Assembly: GCF_028858725.1 (NCBI RefSeq) | Contig: NC_084772.1 | Location: 21,553,548 to 21,617,547 of the forward strand | DNA from: Colius striatus | Lineage: Eukaryota; Chordata; Aves; Coliiformes; Coliidae | Reading direction: 5' to 3' | DNA: 64,000 nucleotides | Shown here: piece after piece, positions 42,590-64,000 of the stretch | Position numbering within the stretch: position 1 is the stretch's first letter | Layout of the letters: the number at the start of each line of letters is the position of its first letter | The notes under the pieces: model-generated | The model's database searches: none | What the model was told of the DNA's origin: nothing | What the model saw: only the letters and a program-made list of their open reading frames with translations | Program-made: the position numbers and the translations under genes

Positions 42590-43218
42590 GTATTGTTCCT
42601 CTCAGCACAACGCTCTCCCCAAAATGCGTGCTCCCCTCCTACCACCCCCAGCACGCCTCTGGCACATCACTCAAAAAAAGAGGTGGACGGGGGAACACAC
42701 GCTGTGGCCTCGACCCAGAGCCCTGTGTCCCTCCCACCCCATAACACACCCTACAAGCCTCCCAAACCCCTAAATATCTACCAGCTCCCGAGCTCTCTCT
42801 GCAGCTCCCCCGTAAATTCCCCCACACCACCTCTCCAACCCTCCTTACCCCAGCTAGCCCCCTCACTACCTCAGTAGGTTCTCTCCTCTTCCAGTGACTC
42901 CCTCCTCACCTCGCGGCCCCTCAATAGCCCTTTCTCGCTTCAAACAGCCCCTGATCTCCTTCACCATCACCCTCAAATCCGCGCATCTTCTCACCCTCAG
43001 TCCGTCCCTTTCTCCCTTCGACCCAACCCCGCACCGCCCTCTCCTCCCACCCCACCGCCCTCCTCCCTATTCCTGGTGCCCCCTCTCTCAGCCACTCTGC
43101 TCTCATCCCCCGGCTCCTCTCCCACACCCTCGCCCCCCGCAGTCCGCGTTAGGCCCCTTTCCTCCCGCAGCAGGCCGCGGCAGCCCCCTCTCCCACCCCC
43201 GCCCCCGCCGCCCCTTAC
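42590..43218 (-). other. ANKRD11: Strongly C/T-skewed first part of putative ANKRD11 intron 1
   Basis: Over roughly 600 bases the + strand is overwhelmingly C and T with few G, so RNA made leftward from the 43.4 kb promoter would be G/A-rich. A G-rich nascent RNA directly downstream of a CpG-island promoter is the classic setting for R-loop formation. No coding sequence is seen. Open frames here, such as the 291-codon one at 42894-43769 on +, reflect the lack of stop codons in C-rich DNA. A minus-strand GAG|GTGAGG donor near 42906 could serve a longer first-exon variant. Confidence 0.55.
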
Positions 43219-43430
43219 CGGCGCTCCGGGCTCAACGGGCCGAGGGCAGGCTCGCGGGGGAGCGAGGCCTGACGCTCCGCCAGCCCCGCCGCATAGAGGA
43301 GGCGGCGGGGGAGGGAGGGCTGCGGGCGTGCTGCGGCGGCGGCGCGGGACTAGCGGAGGGGGCGCGGGCAGTGGCGGCGGCGGCTCCCGGCCGCGCGCTC
43401 CATGGCCCCGCCGCGCTCGGCCTCGGCCTC
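43219..43430 (-). other. ANKRD11: Putative ANKRD11 non-coding exon 1 (minus strand)
   Basis: On the minus strand a GC-rich leader runs to a good splice donor CCG|GTAAGG, with the exon's last base at 43219. The 5' boundary of about 43430 is a guess, placed 50-60 bases downstream of the nearest CCAAT box (43484-43488). Two short upstream frames are present: ATG at 43403 to TAG at 43350 (17 codons), and another of about 20 codons ending at 43232. This suits a 5'-UTR exon; human ANKRD11 also begins with non-coding exons. If the neighbour is not ANKRD11, this would be the first exon of whatever leftward gene uses the island. Confidence 0.5.
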
Positions 43431-43483
43431 GGCTCCCAGAGCTGCCGCCCGCCCGATCGGCCGCCGCTGAGACGCCGCCGCCG

Positions 43484-43698
43484 ATTGGCCCGCCGCGTCG
43501 GCGCGCCCCATTGGCGGAGCGCGGCCAGCGCCGCCGTGACGTCAGGGCGCAGACATGGCGGAGGGGGGGGGGAAGCGAAACGCGGCACGGCGGCGGCCTC
43601 CTCGCCGCGCGCGAGGGCTGACGGGAGCGGGGGGCGGGACCAAGGGGAGGAACGGCCGCCATTGGCAGACGTGTCGCGGCTGCGCGGCAGCCCATTGG
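43484..43698 (-). promoter_or_regulatory. Four CCAAT (NF-Y) boxes and a CRE
   Basis: ATTGG, which is CCAAT on the minus strand, occurs at 43484-43488, 43510-43514, 43661-43665 and 43694-43698. All four have the same orientation. A perfect palindromic TGACGTCA cAMP-response element sits between them at 43537-43544, followed by a YY1-like ACATGGCGG at 43553-43561. Tandem NF-Y sites with a CRE are typical of TATA-less housekeeping promoters and support initiation just to the left. Confidence 0.7.
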
Positions 43699-43759
43699 CC
43701 GCCTCTGCAGAGGTCACGGCGGGGGCGGAACATCCGGGGCGGCGCTTCCGGGGCGGGGC

Positions 43760-45470
43760 CTGTGCGTGAGGCGTCGGCCGCGGGGCGGCTCGGGCCCGGA
43801 GGTACGTGACGGGGCTCAGGCCGCGCCGCCACCGGCCCTTCAAGCCCCCCCTCTGCCGGCCCCGAGCGCTCCGTTCCACCTGCCGCCGCGTGATTGTGCG
43901 AGGCGCCGCGAGCGGGGACTCCTCGGCTCGCCGCGGCCGGCGGCCGGTGCCTCGGACGCGCTGGGAAAGGCGGCCGGTGGCAGCTCGGTGCGGGCCGGCT
44001 GCTGGGCCCGCCGGTGGGCGCAGGGAGAGCGCAGCCGTGTCGGCAGGCTCGGGTTCAGCAGACGCTGTGCTGCGAATCACCCGGTGATCGGGGCTCAGTT
44101 CCTTCCTGACGTCCTCAGGAGGAGGCTTCTGATGCCACATGTTTGCATTCGTTTTCCAGAGGCGCGGTGTTGACGAGACGCTGCTCCCGGGAGTCACTCG
44201 CGGAATGCAGGGGGCGGGGAAGGGGTGGTGGAGCTGGAGCTGAAGCTGTAGCCAGGCCCGGTTGGGGTGGAGGGCGTGGAGGACTCGCTGCAGTGCAAGG
44301 TTGTGCAGCTCCTGCGCTGTCCCCAGAGGAAGCTGCCCCACGGGGCTCCTCTGCCGTACACTGAAGGCACCTGAGAGCCCTCAGCCCTGGGACAGGTCGC
44401 TTCCTCCCCACAGGCCACGTTTGTTCTGCCTGGTTTGGTGGGTTTTTTCCCTCTGATCCTCTCAAGTGCTGGTTGTTTAATACCCAGAAGATCTTGTGCT
44501 GGTTCTGTTTACAGGGTCTCTTCTAAGCAACCAGATGTTTGGTTCTCCAAAGGATGGCTGAACCTCCTGCCTTTGTCCTGCTGTGCTTGTGGAAGCAGTA
44601 GAGGTAAGTGCAGTGTGCTTGGCTGTACTGTGCAGGCAAACAGCCACACGAGGCTCAGCTCCTGTGCCTGAGGCAAGGCCACTGGTGCCTGTCCTCCTGT
44701 CCAGCTGCAGCAGCACCTCAGGCCTCTGTGATGAGGGGACTGGAACATCTGTTTTATGAGGAAAAGCTGAGAGACCTGGGACTGTTCAGCCTGGAGAAGG
44801 CTGAGAAGGGACCTTAGCAATGCTGATCAATACCTAAAGGGTGGGTATCAGGAGCATCACAGATGCAGTGCCACAGCCTCTTCCATGTCATCCAGGGACA
44901 CCAAACACTGCAGTGTCCCCTGGGGAAAGATCCTATTCCTGGAGCAGGTCCTCACAGCACGTACCAGCTGGGGACACGTGCGTGGCTCCCTGCCCAGAGC
45001 AGGTGCCAAGGTGCCCTGGTGTGGGTGGCAGCCGCTGCATCACTGCAGGCCTCTGTGTTTGCTGAGGATGGGGAACCCTTGAGGCAGCAGCTCTATGGTG
45101 ACCTCAGCAGTAATTGCTCTGGCTTTTAACCCTGCTCTCCCAGGAGTATGGCCCATAACTGTGATTGCTTCCTTGGCATTTGCAATTTGAGTCACATCTC
45201 TGGCAGCCTAAGGATTGTCTGCATGGGCTGAGGATGCCAGAGGTCCCCCAGGAAGGAAGATCTCGTTGCTGGGCTCAGCAGTGATGAAGGAGTGGCTCAG
45301 GAGCACGTGTCCAGCTTCACTGTTAAATAACAGCATGAGGGAGATTTATCCTGAGCCTGTTAAGCTGGTCCTGTGTTCTGCTTAGGCTTAGTCTTTTTAT
45401 CTCTGCCCATCTTCCTCTTCCATAAGACCTACTAAACTAGTCACAATAAAAGGAGGTGGGTTTTTTTGTC
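43760..45470 (+). ncRNA. Candidate divergent long non-coding transcript
   Basis: A three-exon model can be drawn from signals alone. Exon 1 begins in the CpG island and ends at 43801 with donor GAG|GTACGT. Exon 2 is 44515-44603, with acceptor TGTTTACAG and donor GAG|GTAAGTG. Exon 3 starts at 45144 after CTGCTCTCCCAG and contains AATAAA at 45445-45450, followed by a T/G-rich tract. The CR1 fragment at 44727-44856 falls in the second intron. The spliced product has only short open frames, the longest I followed starting at 43555 and stopping in exon 2. Divergent transcripts from CpG islands are common, but this one is a prediction without expression evidence. Confidence 0.25.
44727..44856 (+). 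mobile_element. CR1 LINE internal fragment, + orientation
   Basis: About 130 bases match the CR1 block that reads from GAGGGGACTGGAACATCT through GACTGTTCAGCCTGGAGAAG to the CTAAAGGGTGG motif. The 3' end and tail are missing, so this is an old broken copy. It lies just right of the candidate exon at 44515-44603. Confidence 0.85.
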
Positions 45471-48400
45471 CTCTCTTCCATTAAGCTTCTTGTCATACTT
45501 CACTGAAAATGCTGCAAGGAAGTGTGTGCCTCTTCGGTGCCTCCCAGTGAGGGGATGAGAGGAGAAACATGGTTTTTTTCATTTCCTAAATATAGCTGCC
45601 TGTAACTGCTGCCTTGACAGCCTTGAATGTCATCCAGGTCAAAGATCCAGCGCTGGAGAGGAAGTTAAATCCTTTCTGTGTCATCCTGACCTTTTTCTGT
45701 TTGAACACAACAGCATGGCACATCAGTCTGTTTCAGGGAGGGACATGAAAAGTTCTGGGTGAAAGCAAGCTCACAGCAGGAGGAGCAGAGGGGGGATTTC
45801 AGCTGGGTGGTGTTCTGCTGTTTTCTAGCTGAGACTTCTGCCATGTGGATGTTTCACTGGCTTGCTTTTGTTACCCTGAGATGGCTTTTGCTCCTTGCAA
45901 CTTAATTGCAGTAATTAAGAGGGAAAAATCCAACCTAAAACTACCTGTGTTTAATTGTTGAGGACCTTTTTCCTTCACTAAAGGCTGTGAGCTCTCAAAT
46001 CCTAAAATAAAACAAACACTGGTGCTGAAGGAAGGAGAACATTGCATGAGGGCAGAGAAACTGGGCCACTTGGGGAATATGCTTTCAGGCCTATTTCTGT
46101 CACAGCAAGCTAAAAGGACACCAACTTTGGGGAAAGAGCTCTTTTGGCCCTTTGGTCCTTGCTCTGTTACTCCTTCCCCATCTAAGTCAGGAGATGTGTG
46201 TGAACAGCTCATATGCTTCTGCAGCCTGTGGGGAACCATGTTCATCTCACTACTTCAGCTCTATAGCAACTGTCTCATGATGGCAGGAACCATGATGTCA
46301 GCCATAAGGGCAAAAATACCTGGTCTGTGTTACTGTGGGTGCAGCTCTCTGCTGATTCAGCTCCCATCAGGATGGAAAGATGGGAATCTATTTTTAATAG
46401 ATGAGGCAATGTGTGATTTATCACTACTACAGTCACATATCAGGGCAAATCCTGTGTGACCTGTCCAGTGCCAACATCAGAGAGGCCAAGAGAATAAAAC
46501 TTTAGAAGAAGTGTGATTAGAAGCACCTTTACTTTAAGCTTGGCTCCTGTTTTAATTAATATCATCTATTAACATTTTGAAGAGGGATGGTTTTGGCAGA
46601 GCAGCCATTTATCAAGGCAGCCAGCAAGGAGTGCAGCTGATGCTCTTGGTACTGCAGCAGCAACCTCACTAACTGCATGCAATCTCATTTGTCTTAAATA
46701 AAACTACTTCTAAGCTATCCTTTTGGGTTTTCTGTTGTTGTTAAAGGACAACTCCAGCTTAAAACGAGCCCTTCTCCCTGTGATGCTATTAAGAAACAAA
46801 AGATGGGGTTTTCACCTGCTTTTTACTGAGCTGGTTGCTCACAGCTCTGTGAGATGTGATTAATAATGCTAAGCTAAGGCAACAGCTCACTTGTACCAAA
46901 ATCAGCATTCCTCTGGAGGTTTAACTCCTTGATGCAGCAGCCCATGGCATAGTCAGCTGAGTCCCAGCGAAGCACCAGGACCACACACTGGGTTTGAGTC
47001 AAGCAGAGCTGAGTTTAGGCAGAGCCAGTGCCCTCGGCAGCAGACCCCTCAAAGCTTTGAGCAGCTCTTGGGTATAAGTCTGTTTATATGGTTCCCTGCA
47101 GAACCTTCTGCCCATGCAAATAGCAAGTCCACAGAGCTCTAGGCCTCCTGTGTCCCTGGAGGAGGATGCTTTCCAAGGGTAGAGGTCCCCTGCTGCTGGG
47201 TAAATGCCTTGTATTGATGTTCTAGGCGTGAACTCGTGACAGCCCTGTTCTAATTACTGTTTTTATGATTCCTAATGACAGGCTTTAGGTTTCTAGTCAG
47301 CTTAGGGATTCCAGGGGTGTGGAGTGACAGTTGCTCACTTGGAGCTTACTGACCTCCTCCAGGCTGCGGGGTTTGGAGATGACTTCAGCCACCTCCCGCA
47401 CACAGATGGATGCCTGGGCTTCTCCCAAGCTCTGCACGCTTCAGCAGCTCTCCAGGGAGCAGTCCCAGGGAGCAATCTGCTCATTCGTGGCCTTTGAGTC
47501 ACAAACAAGCTATTTCCCTCCTCCTGCTCTACCCCCCCAAGCTCAGCTGAGAGGTCCCCATGTCACTGTCAGAGCATTACATTTGCTCTGCTTTCCTAAG
47601 CTCTGACTGGCAGAGGGTTCAGTGGCTGCTGCTGTGTGGCTGATTCCCTGTGAGCCCATGCCTAGAGCCATCTGTCACCCACCTATCTTCAACTCTCTGG
47701 TTTTTAGAGGCGACTCAAAGGGAAAAGTTTGTACCCCAGCACTGTCCTAGTTCTCTGTAAGCCCATTGGCTGCCTTGCCATGGGGCTGAGGTGCCCTCAG
47801 GCAGGGGAGGTTTAAGCACCGTCCTGTCCTCTGTGTATGGAGAGGAGCAGGTCAGGAAGTGGGTCTGGCAAGGGCAGCAGGAAGCATGGAGGAATAGGTA
47901 GGATGGATTTGGACCAGCTGGTAGAAAAAGCTATCTGCTGAACAGGTCTTTCCCTGGTGAGGAGTTTCACTGTGCTTGAGGGACAGGCGTGTGGCCTTTT
48001 CAGCATGTCCTCTGTTCCTGAGCCTGAGGCTTTCCTGGATACTTGGCCTTGCTATGCTGAAGGGGAGCATCAATCCCTTGACCTTGACTTGTCATCAGCA
48101 AAGAAGTCACCTGAAAACGAACCCCCATGTGGTATGTGGCAGAGATAACACTGCTGAGCAGTGCTGGAACGCTCCACGGCCTCCCAGCCAGCACCAGGCT
48201 GGGCATTCCAGTCCTGCCTTATGCTTCTGGGGGCTATCAGAGCCATTTTTCATCTTTTGAATACAATTCTGGGTTTAATTCCCAGCAGCTTCAGCTCTGC
48301 ATTTAATCCTTTGATTCATTATTGATGTGAAGCCTGTGGATGGCACAGTGGCCGTCTGATTCCTGGTATCTATTCCCTTGCTTTGCAAAGTGGTGTGTTG

Positions 48401-49830
48401 AAATGAGTTTGAACTATGCCTGGAGGGTGATGGCATCCTGCAGGGAGCTTCCTGAGCCTCGGTGGGGGAAGAGCAAGGGGTAGCAAGACCATCTGACAGG
48501 GAGCATGGAAATAGGAGGTGCAAGTTCTCAGGTGTAGCAGAGCTGAGAGCTGTGTTGGCTATGGTAACTGATTTCTCTTGGCCTGAAAAATACAAGATGG
48601 GGCTGCTAATGCTGCTTCCTGTTCCTAACCTGCTCAGGAGATAAAGCAGGGATTTCAGACTCCAATCCAGCACCTTTCCCCAGTAGTAAATACACATGGC
48701 ATTACTGAGTGATGTCATGGCTGGAGCACATCCCAGCGAGGCCAAGCCTGGATCAGGTTATATCTGTCTTCTCAGAGTATTGGCTTACTCCCAGAGGAGC
48801 ATATTGCCAGTCCAAGAGCAGGGACTGAAGCCACCTTTCCCAAGGTCACCTCTCGCACAGCCTGAGCCACCCACGCTCAGCCACAGCGCTGCCATGGCGG
48901 GTGCTGGCTGCACAGAGGGCAGCGCCTCTTGACTGTCCTTTCTGGCATCATTTTGTGTTGGCACCAGTGAGGCAGCGACCCCCAAGCCTTCCTTCCTGGT
49001 GCTTCATCATCTGGTTGCCTTTGAGGCACAGCGTGAAAGGAGGAACAGGAATCACGTCAGCTCCAGCTATGTGGTGCTGTAAATAGCCAGCCCTCGCAGC
49101 TGAGCGTGGGTTCATCGTGTTGGGGCTTGCATCTTCTGTCTGGGAGCATCACAGCAAGAGCACAGCTGCCCTACAGACCTGAAACCCTGCTTGTTTCACT
49201 CTGAGCTCAGCCAGGCCCAGCAGGGTGTTGTCTGTGCTGGGGTTGGGATCCATTCAGCAGGGTGCTGTGAGTGTGCTGGTGCAGGACAGAGAGCTCACGC
49301 TCTGCCTGTGTTTGTGCTGAGATGGAGCTTTTTCTGCTGTCCTTACTCAGCCCAGTCCCTGAGGGACATCTCACTCTGCAGCACTGTCTCTCCTCCACCT
49401 TCATGTGTGCCCACATCACACCAGGGCTCCTGGCAGCCTTGGGTTTCACCACCTCCAGTCCTGGCCAGAGATTCTTCCCCAGGCAGAGCTGGTGCAGGTG
49501 ACCCTCACTTCAGAGGCAGCCAGCATGCCAGGAGCAGAGCCCCTGCAGCGTGCAGCAGAGGTGGGCAGCCACACAGCACCTCCCTGGGCAGCTTGGCCTG
49601 TCCAGCCGTGCCAGGGGGGATCTGTGGGGTGCAGGAGTCACAGGAGTCACATCCCTGCTGCCACACTGCTGCCATGACCGGCCAAGAGGGATTCATTGCA
49701 ACCAGTTTAATTTTGTGTCTGTAAATTAAGCTGTTTGACGATTAAGCCAGTGACACAAAGAGACTTCCAGGAGTGAGGAGGACATTAACATGCTAATAGA
49801 CCTTACTGATAGAAGGTTTACTTAGACACA

Positions 49831-49905
49831 TCCCAGGGGGCAGATGACAATTAGCATCCTAAGAGACTCTTCTAGAAAGAGGATGCTAATTCAGACCTGC
49901 TGGGA
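49831..49905. other. Long inverted repeat / hairpin
   Basis: AATTAGCATCCT at 49849-49860 is matched by its exact reverse complement at 49880-49891, across a 19-base loop. Pairing continues outward beyond a 3x3 mismatch: positions 49840-49845 pair with 49895-49900 except at one position, and 49831-49835 pair perfectly with 49901-49905 after a four-G bulge. The whole folds into a stem of about 22 base pairs within 75 nt, the size and shape of a microRNA precursor. A palindromic DNA-transposon remnant is the main alternative. It belongs to no recognised gene. Confidence 0.7.
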
Positions 49906-51385
49906 GGGAGATAATTATTTATTGTTATTTTATGTAGCCCTGCAACCTCCCATTCAAAAATGCCTGAGATACTCTAGGACAGGTAAGTTAGGAGAAACAG
50001 CAACAGTGATGATACCTAAAAGTTGTCCTGGAGCCACCCAGGGGGAGAAACATGGACAGGAGTGGGGTAAAGCAGCAGGAACCATCCTGATCGACAAGAC
50101 AGGAGAGGAGAGTAAAAGGTGACTTGCTGAAGACACATCAAAGGAAGTGGGCAGATCTCAGACCTGCAGGCCTGGTAGATGGAATATTCATTTCAGTACA
50201 TCAAGAAGAGTTTAACTGGCAGGAAGTGTTGGCCCTGCAATACCTTCCCACACCAAAGCAATATTCAGCAGAGGACACCGAGCCCACCCACTGCTGTGCA
50301 CTAGTGCAAAATAGGAAGAGATTACACAAGATTTAGGATCAGAGACTTAAAATACAATGACCTCTGTGCTATCTGTACATAAGGAACTTAATACCACTCA
50401 TAACCTTGCCATGCTGTGGTGTAATTCCTGAGGAGGTTCCACCACTCTCAGAACCACACATGTGCACCAACAGAACAGTTTTAAATGCAAACTGGTGGTT
50501 GTGGTTGTAGCTTGGCTGCTGTGAGTTGACAAACACATTGTGATGGCTTTTCAGAGTACATCACAGGAGCCAGCCAGCTTTCCTGACAACATATATAAAC
50601 ATGTAAAAGTGTACATATTTGTTCACTCATTTTACTTCTGAGCATTAATTGTTAACCCATCGTGCTCAGCTGCTGATCCCAAGTGCTGTTTTCTCTCAGA
50701 GCTAACTCATACCTTGAGCTATCAGGAGTCTTCCTCAGCAATAGCTGCAGAGAGAGGGAGGTGGTCTCTTTCTGTTGAATCTAAGACTGCAGAGGCTGTT
50801 TCTTTCTTCTTTTCCCAGCCATTAAAATTGTGTGGCACACGAAGAACAATAAAAATGCTGGAGTGGGGCCTGTTGTGCCCTGACAGCACCCAGCTGCACT
50901 GCCTGCTTCCCTAGTGCCAGGCCTCCAGCGAAGCTGCAGCCTCTCTCCTCTGCCAGCAGGAACTTACTTGCTCCTCCCATGTGTTTGTTCTGCCTCAATC
51001 TTTTGGGGGGGCCTGGCCTGGGAGATCGGCCTGCCCTGGACAAGGCCTAGCTGTGGGGGCCTGACTGGGCTGTGGAAGTCGTCTGCCTCAGGGTACTCGC
51101 CCAGGCACAGCTTGGCCTGCGGCTCGTCTGCAGAAGGCCTCCTGCCCTGGGAAAGCAGCGGGCAGGGCCGCGGGGGGCCCGGCCGAGGCCTGTCCGGGCT
51201 GAGCTGCGCTGGGCCGAGGCCAAGGCAGAGCCGAGGGACGTGCCTGGCTGAAGCCGGGGCGCGCGGATCTCGCCGGGGCGGGCCCCGGGCCCGTTCAAGG
51301 CCGAGCTGTGGGGCCCGGGGGTCGGGCCAGGGCTCTGCCGGGCCTCAGGAGAGCGGCCGGCGGCCGCCCAGGGCCGGGGCTGCCC

Positions 51386-51399
51386 GTTGCCGCGGTAAC
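51386..51399. promoter_or_regulatory. RFX X-box
   Basis: GTTGCC-GC-GGTAAC matches the X-box form GTTNCC-N2-GGNAAC on both half-sites. It lies about 290 bases upstream of the SPG7 start codon. RFX factors bind such sites in ciliary and housekeeping promoters; binding here is inferred. Confidence 0.6.
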
Positions 51400-51487
51400 G
51401 GCTCAGGCCTCCCGTGATCCCCCGCGCGGCAGCGGCCGGGGGCGGAGCCAACGGGCGCCCTTCAGCCCCGCCCCGCCGCCGCCTGCG

Positions 51488-51545
51488 GCCGCCATCTTGA
51501 GGCATGGCGGTGTCGCCGCCGCCGGCCCCACTCCAAGATGGCTGC
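51488..51545. promoter_or_regulatory. Opposed pair of YY1 sites
   Basis: GCCGCCATCTTG at 51488-51499 is the reverse complement of the full YY1 consensus, and CAAGATGGCTGC at 51534-51545 is a full forward site. The core ATGGC of the forward site also supplies the start codon of an upstream open reading frame at 51538. Such sites in the 5' UTR commonly set the transcription start. Confidence 0.7.
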
Positions 51546-51578
51546 TCGCCCTTCACGGAGCGCTTCCGTTCCCGCTGA
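51504..51578 (+). other. Upstream ORF 1 in SPG7 5' leader (24 codons)
   Basis: ATG at 51504 with G at +4 opens a 24-codon frame closed by TGA at 51576-51578. It would be in the mRNA only if transcription starts left of 51504. It overlaps the second uORF in another frame. The peptide has no recognisable feature. Confidence 0.4.
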
Positions 51579-51660
51579 GGCCTCCGCTTCCCGGCGCGGC
51601 GCCGAGCGCAGCGGCTCGCCGGCTCGGCCCTCCCCGCGGCGGCCGCTCGGCGCCCGTTAG
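51538..51660 (+). other. Upstream ORF 2 in SPG7 5' leader (40 codons)
   Basis: ATG at 51538, within the forward YY1 site, has A at -3 and G at +4, a strong initiation context. The frame runs 40 codons to TAG at 51658-51660, ending only 15 bases before the SPG7 start at 51676. The encoded peptide is rich in Arg, Ser and Ala. By position and context it could repress SPG7 translation. This is inference without ribosome-profiling support. Confidence 0.45.
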
Positions 51661-51675
51661 CTGACGCCGCCCCGC

Positions 51676-64000
<12,325 letters not shown>

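Larger units (their letters stand above)
43130..44060. promoter_or_regulatory. ANKRD11: CpG island promoter, putative ANKRD11 5' end
   Basis: This roughly 0.9 kb block is very GC-rich with CpG at high density, in sharp contrast to the flanks. It holds Sp1-type GGGGCGGGGCC near 43750, ETS-like CTTCCGG near 43745, four ATTGG motifs and a perfect CRE. No TATA box is seen. Orientation to the left is supported by the minus-strand CCAAT boxes and a GTAAGG donor at 43218. Some elements and a + strand donor at 43802 suggest that it also fires rightward. The ANKRD11 name comes from conserved vertebrate gene order (ANKRD11 head-to-head with SPG7), not from protein sequence. Confidence 0.75.
44061..51149. 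other. Intergenic region between putative ANKRD11 and SPG7 promoters
   Basis: No protein-coding gene is recognised. Besides the candidate divergent transcript at its left end, the region holds one CR1 fragment and a long hairpin at 49831-49905. Otherwise it contains unique sequence with modest CT- and TG-rich stretches. Open frames of up to about 180 codons, for example 49191-49724 on +, overlap comparable frames on the other strand and have no recognisable domain. Confidence 0.6.

Noticed and set aside
42894-43769. 291-codon + strand open frame
   Set aside because: Lies in C/T-skewed DNA with few possible stops and continues straight through the promoter; Pro/Ser/Arg-rich low complexity.
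43232-44341. 369-codon minus-strand open frame across the 43 kb CpG island
   Set aside because: Very GC-rich DNA lacks stop codons, several frames on both strands are open over the same bases, and the peptide is low-complexity Arg/Ala/Pro. It runs through the promoter.

Overview
This window is vertebrate nuclear DNA, almost certainly from a bird. Five CR1 LINE 3' ends are present, some ending in the avian-type ATTCTATGAT tail. Genes are split into short exons with GT-AG introns, and there are two sharp CpG islands. There is no sign of bacterial or viral organisation.

The only gene whose protein I can read is SPG7 (paraplegin, a mitochondrial inner-membrane m-AAA protease subunit) on the + strand. 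Exons 1-5 are complete, exon 6 runs off the right edge, and the gene starts in a CpG island at about 51.15-52.08 kb. Exon lengths of 138, 103, 90, 251 and 140 nt, intact reading frame across every junction and paraplegin-type residues make the call firm. The AAA ATPase and zinc-protease domains lie beyond the window.

A second CpG island at about 43.13-44.06 kb looks like the 5' end of a leftward gene. Its minus-strand CCAAT boxes, a CRE and a minus-strand splice donor fit a non-coding first exon. In other vertebrates the head-to-head neighbour of SPG7 is ANKRD11, whose first exons are non-coding and whose first introns are very long. I therefore read 1-43.2 kb as ANKRD11 5' intron sequence. 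This is inferred from gene order, because no ANKRD11 protein-coding sequence is visible here.

Layout: 1-43.2 kb, putative ANKRD11 intron with one CR1 and no recognisable coding exon; 43.1-44.1 kb, putative ANKRD11 promoter, possibly bidirectional; 44.1-51.1 kb, intergenic, with a CR1 fragment, a possible divergent + strand non-coding transcript and a striking hairpin near 49.85 kb; 51.1-64 kb, SPG7 promoter, exons 1-6 and CR1-bearing introns. I found no evidence of a wholly new system. The items most worth checking are the 49.85 kb hairpin, two uORFs in front of SPG7, the divergent transcript model and an unusually long open frame at 183-1286.
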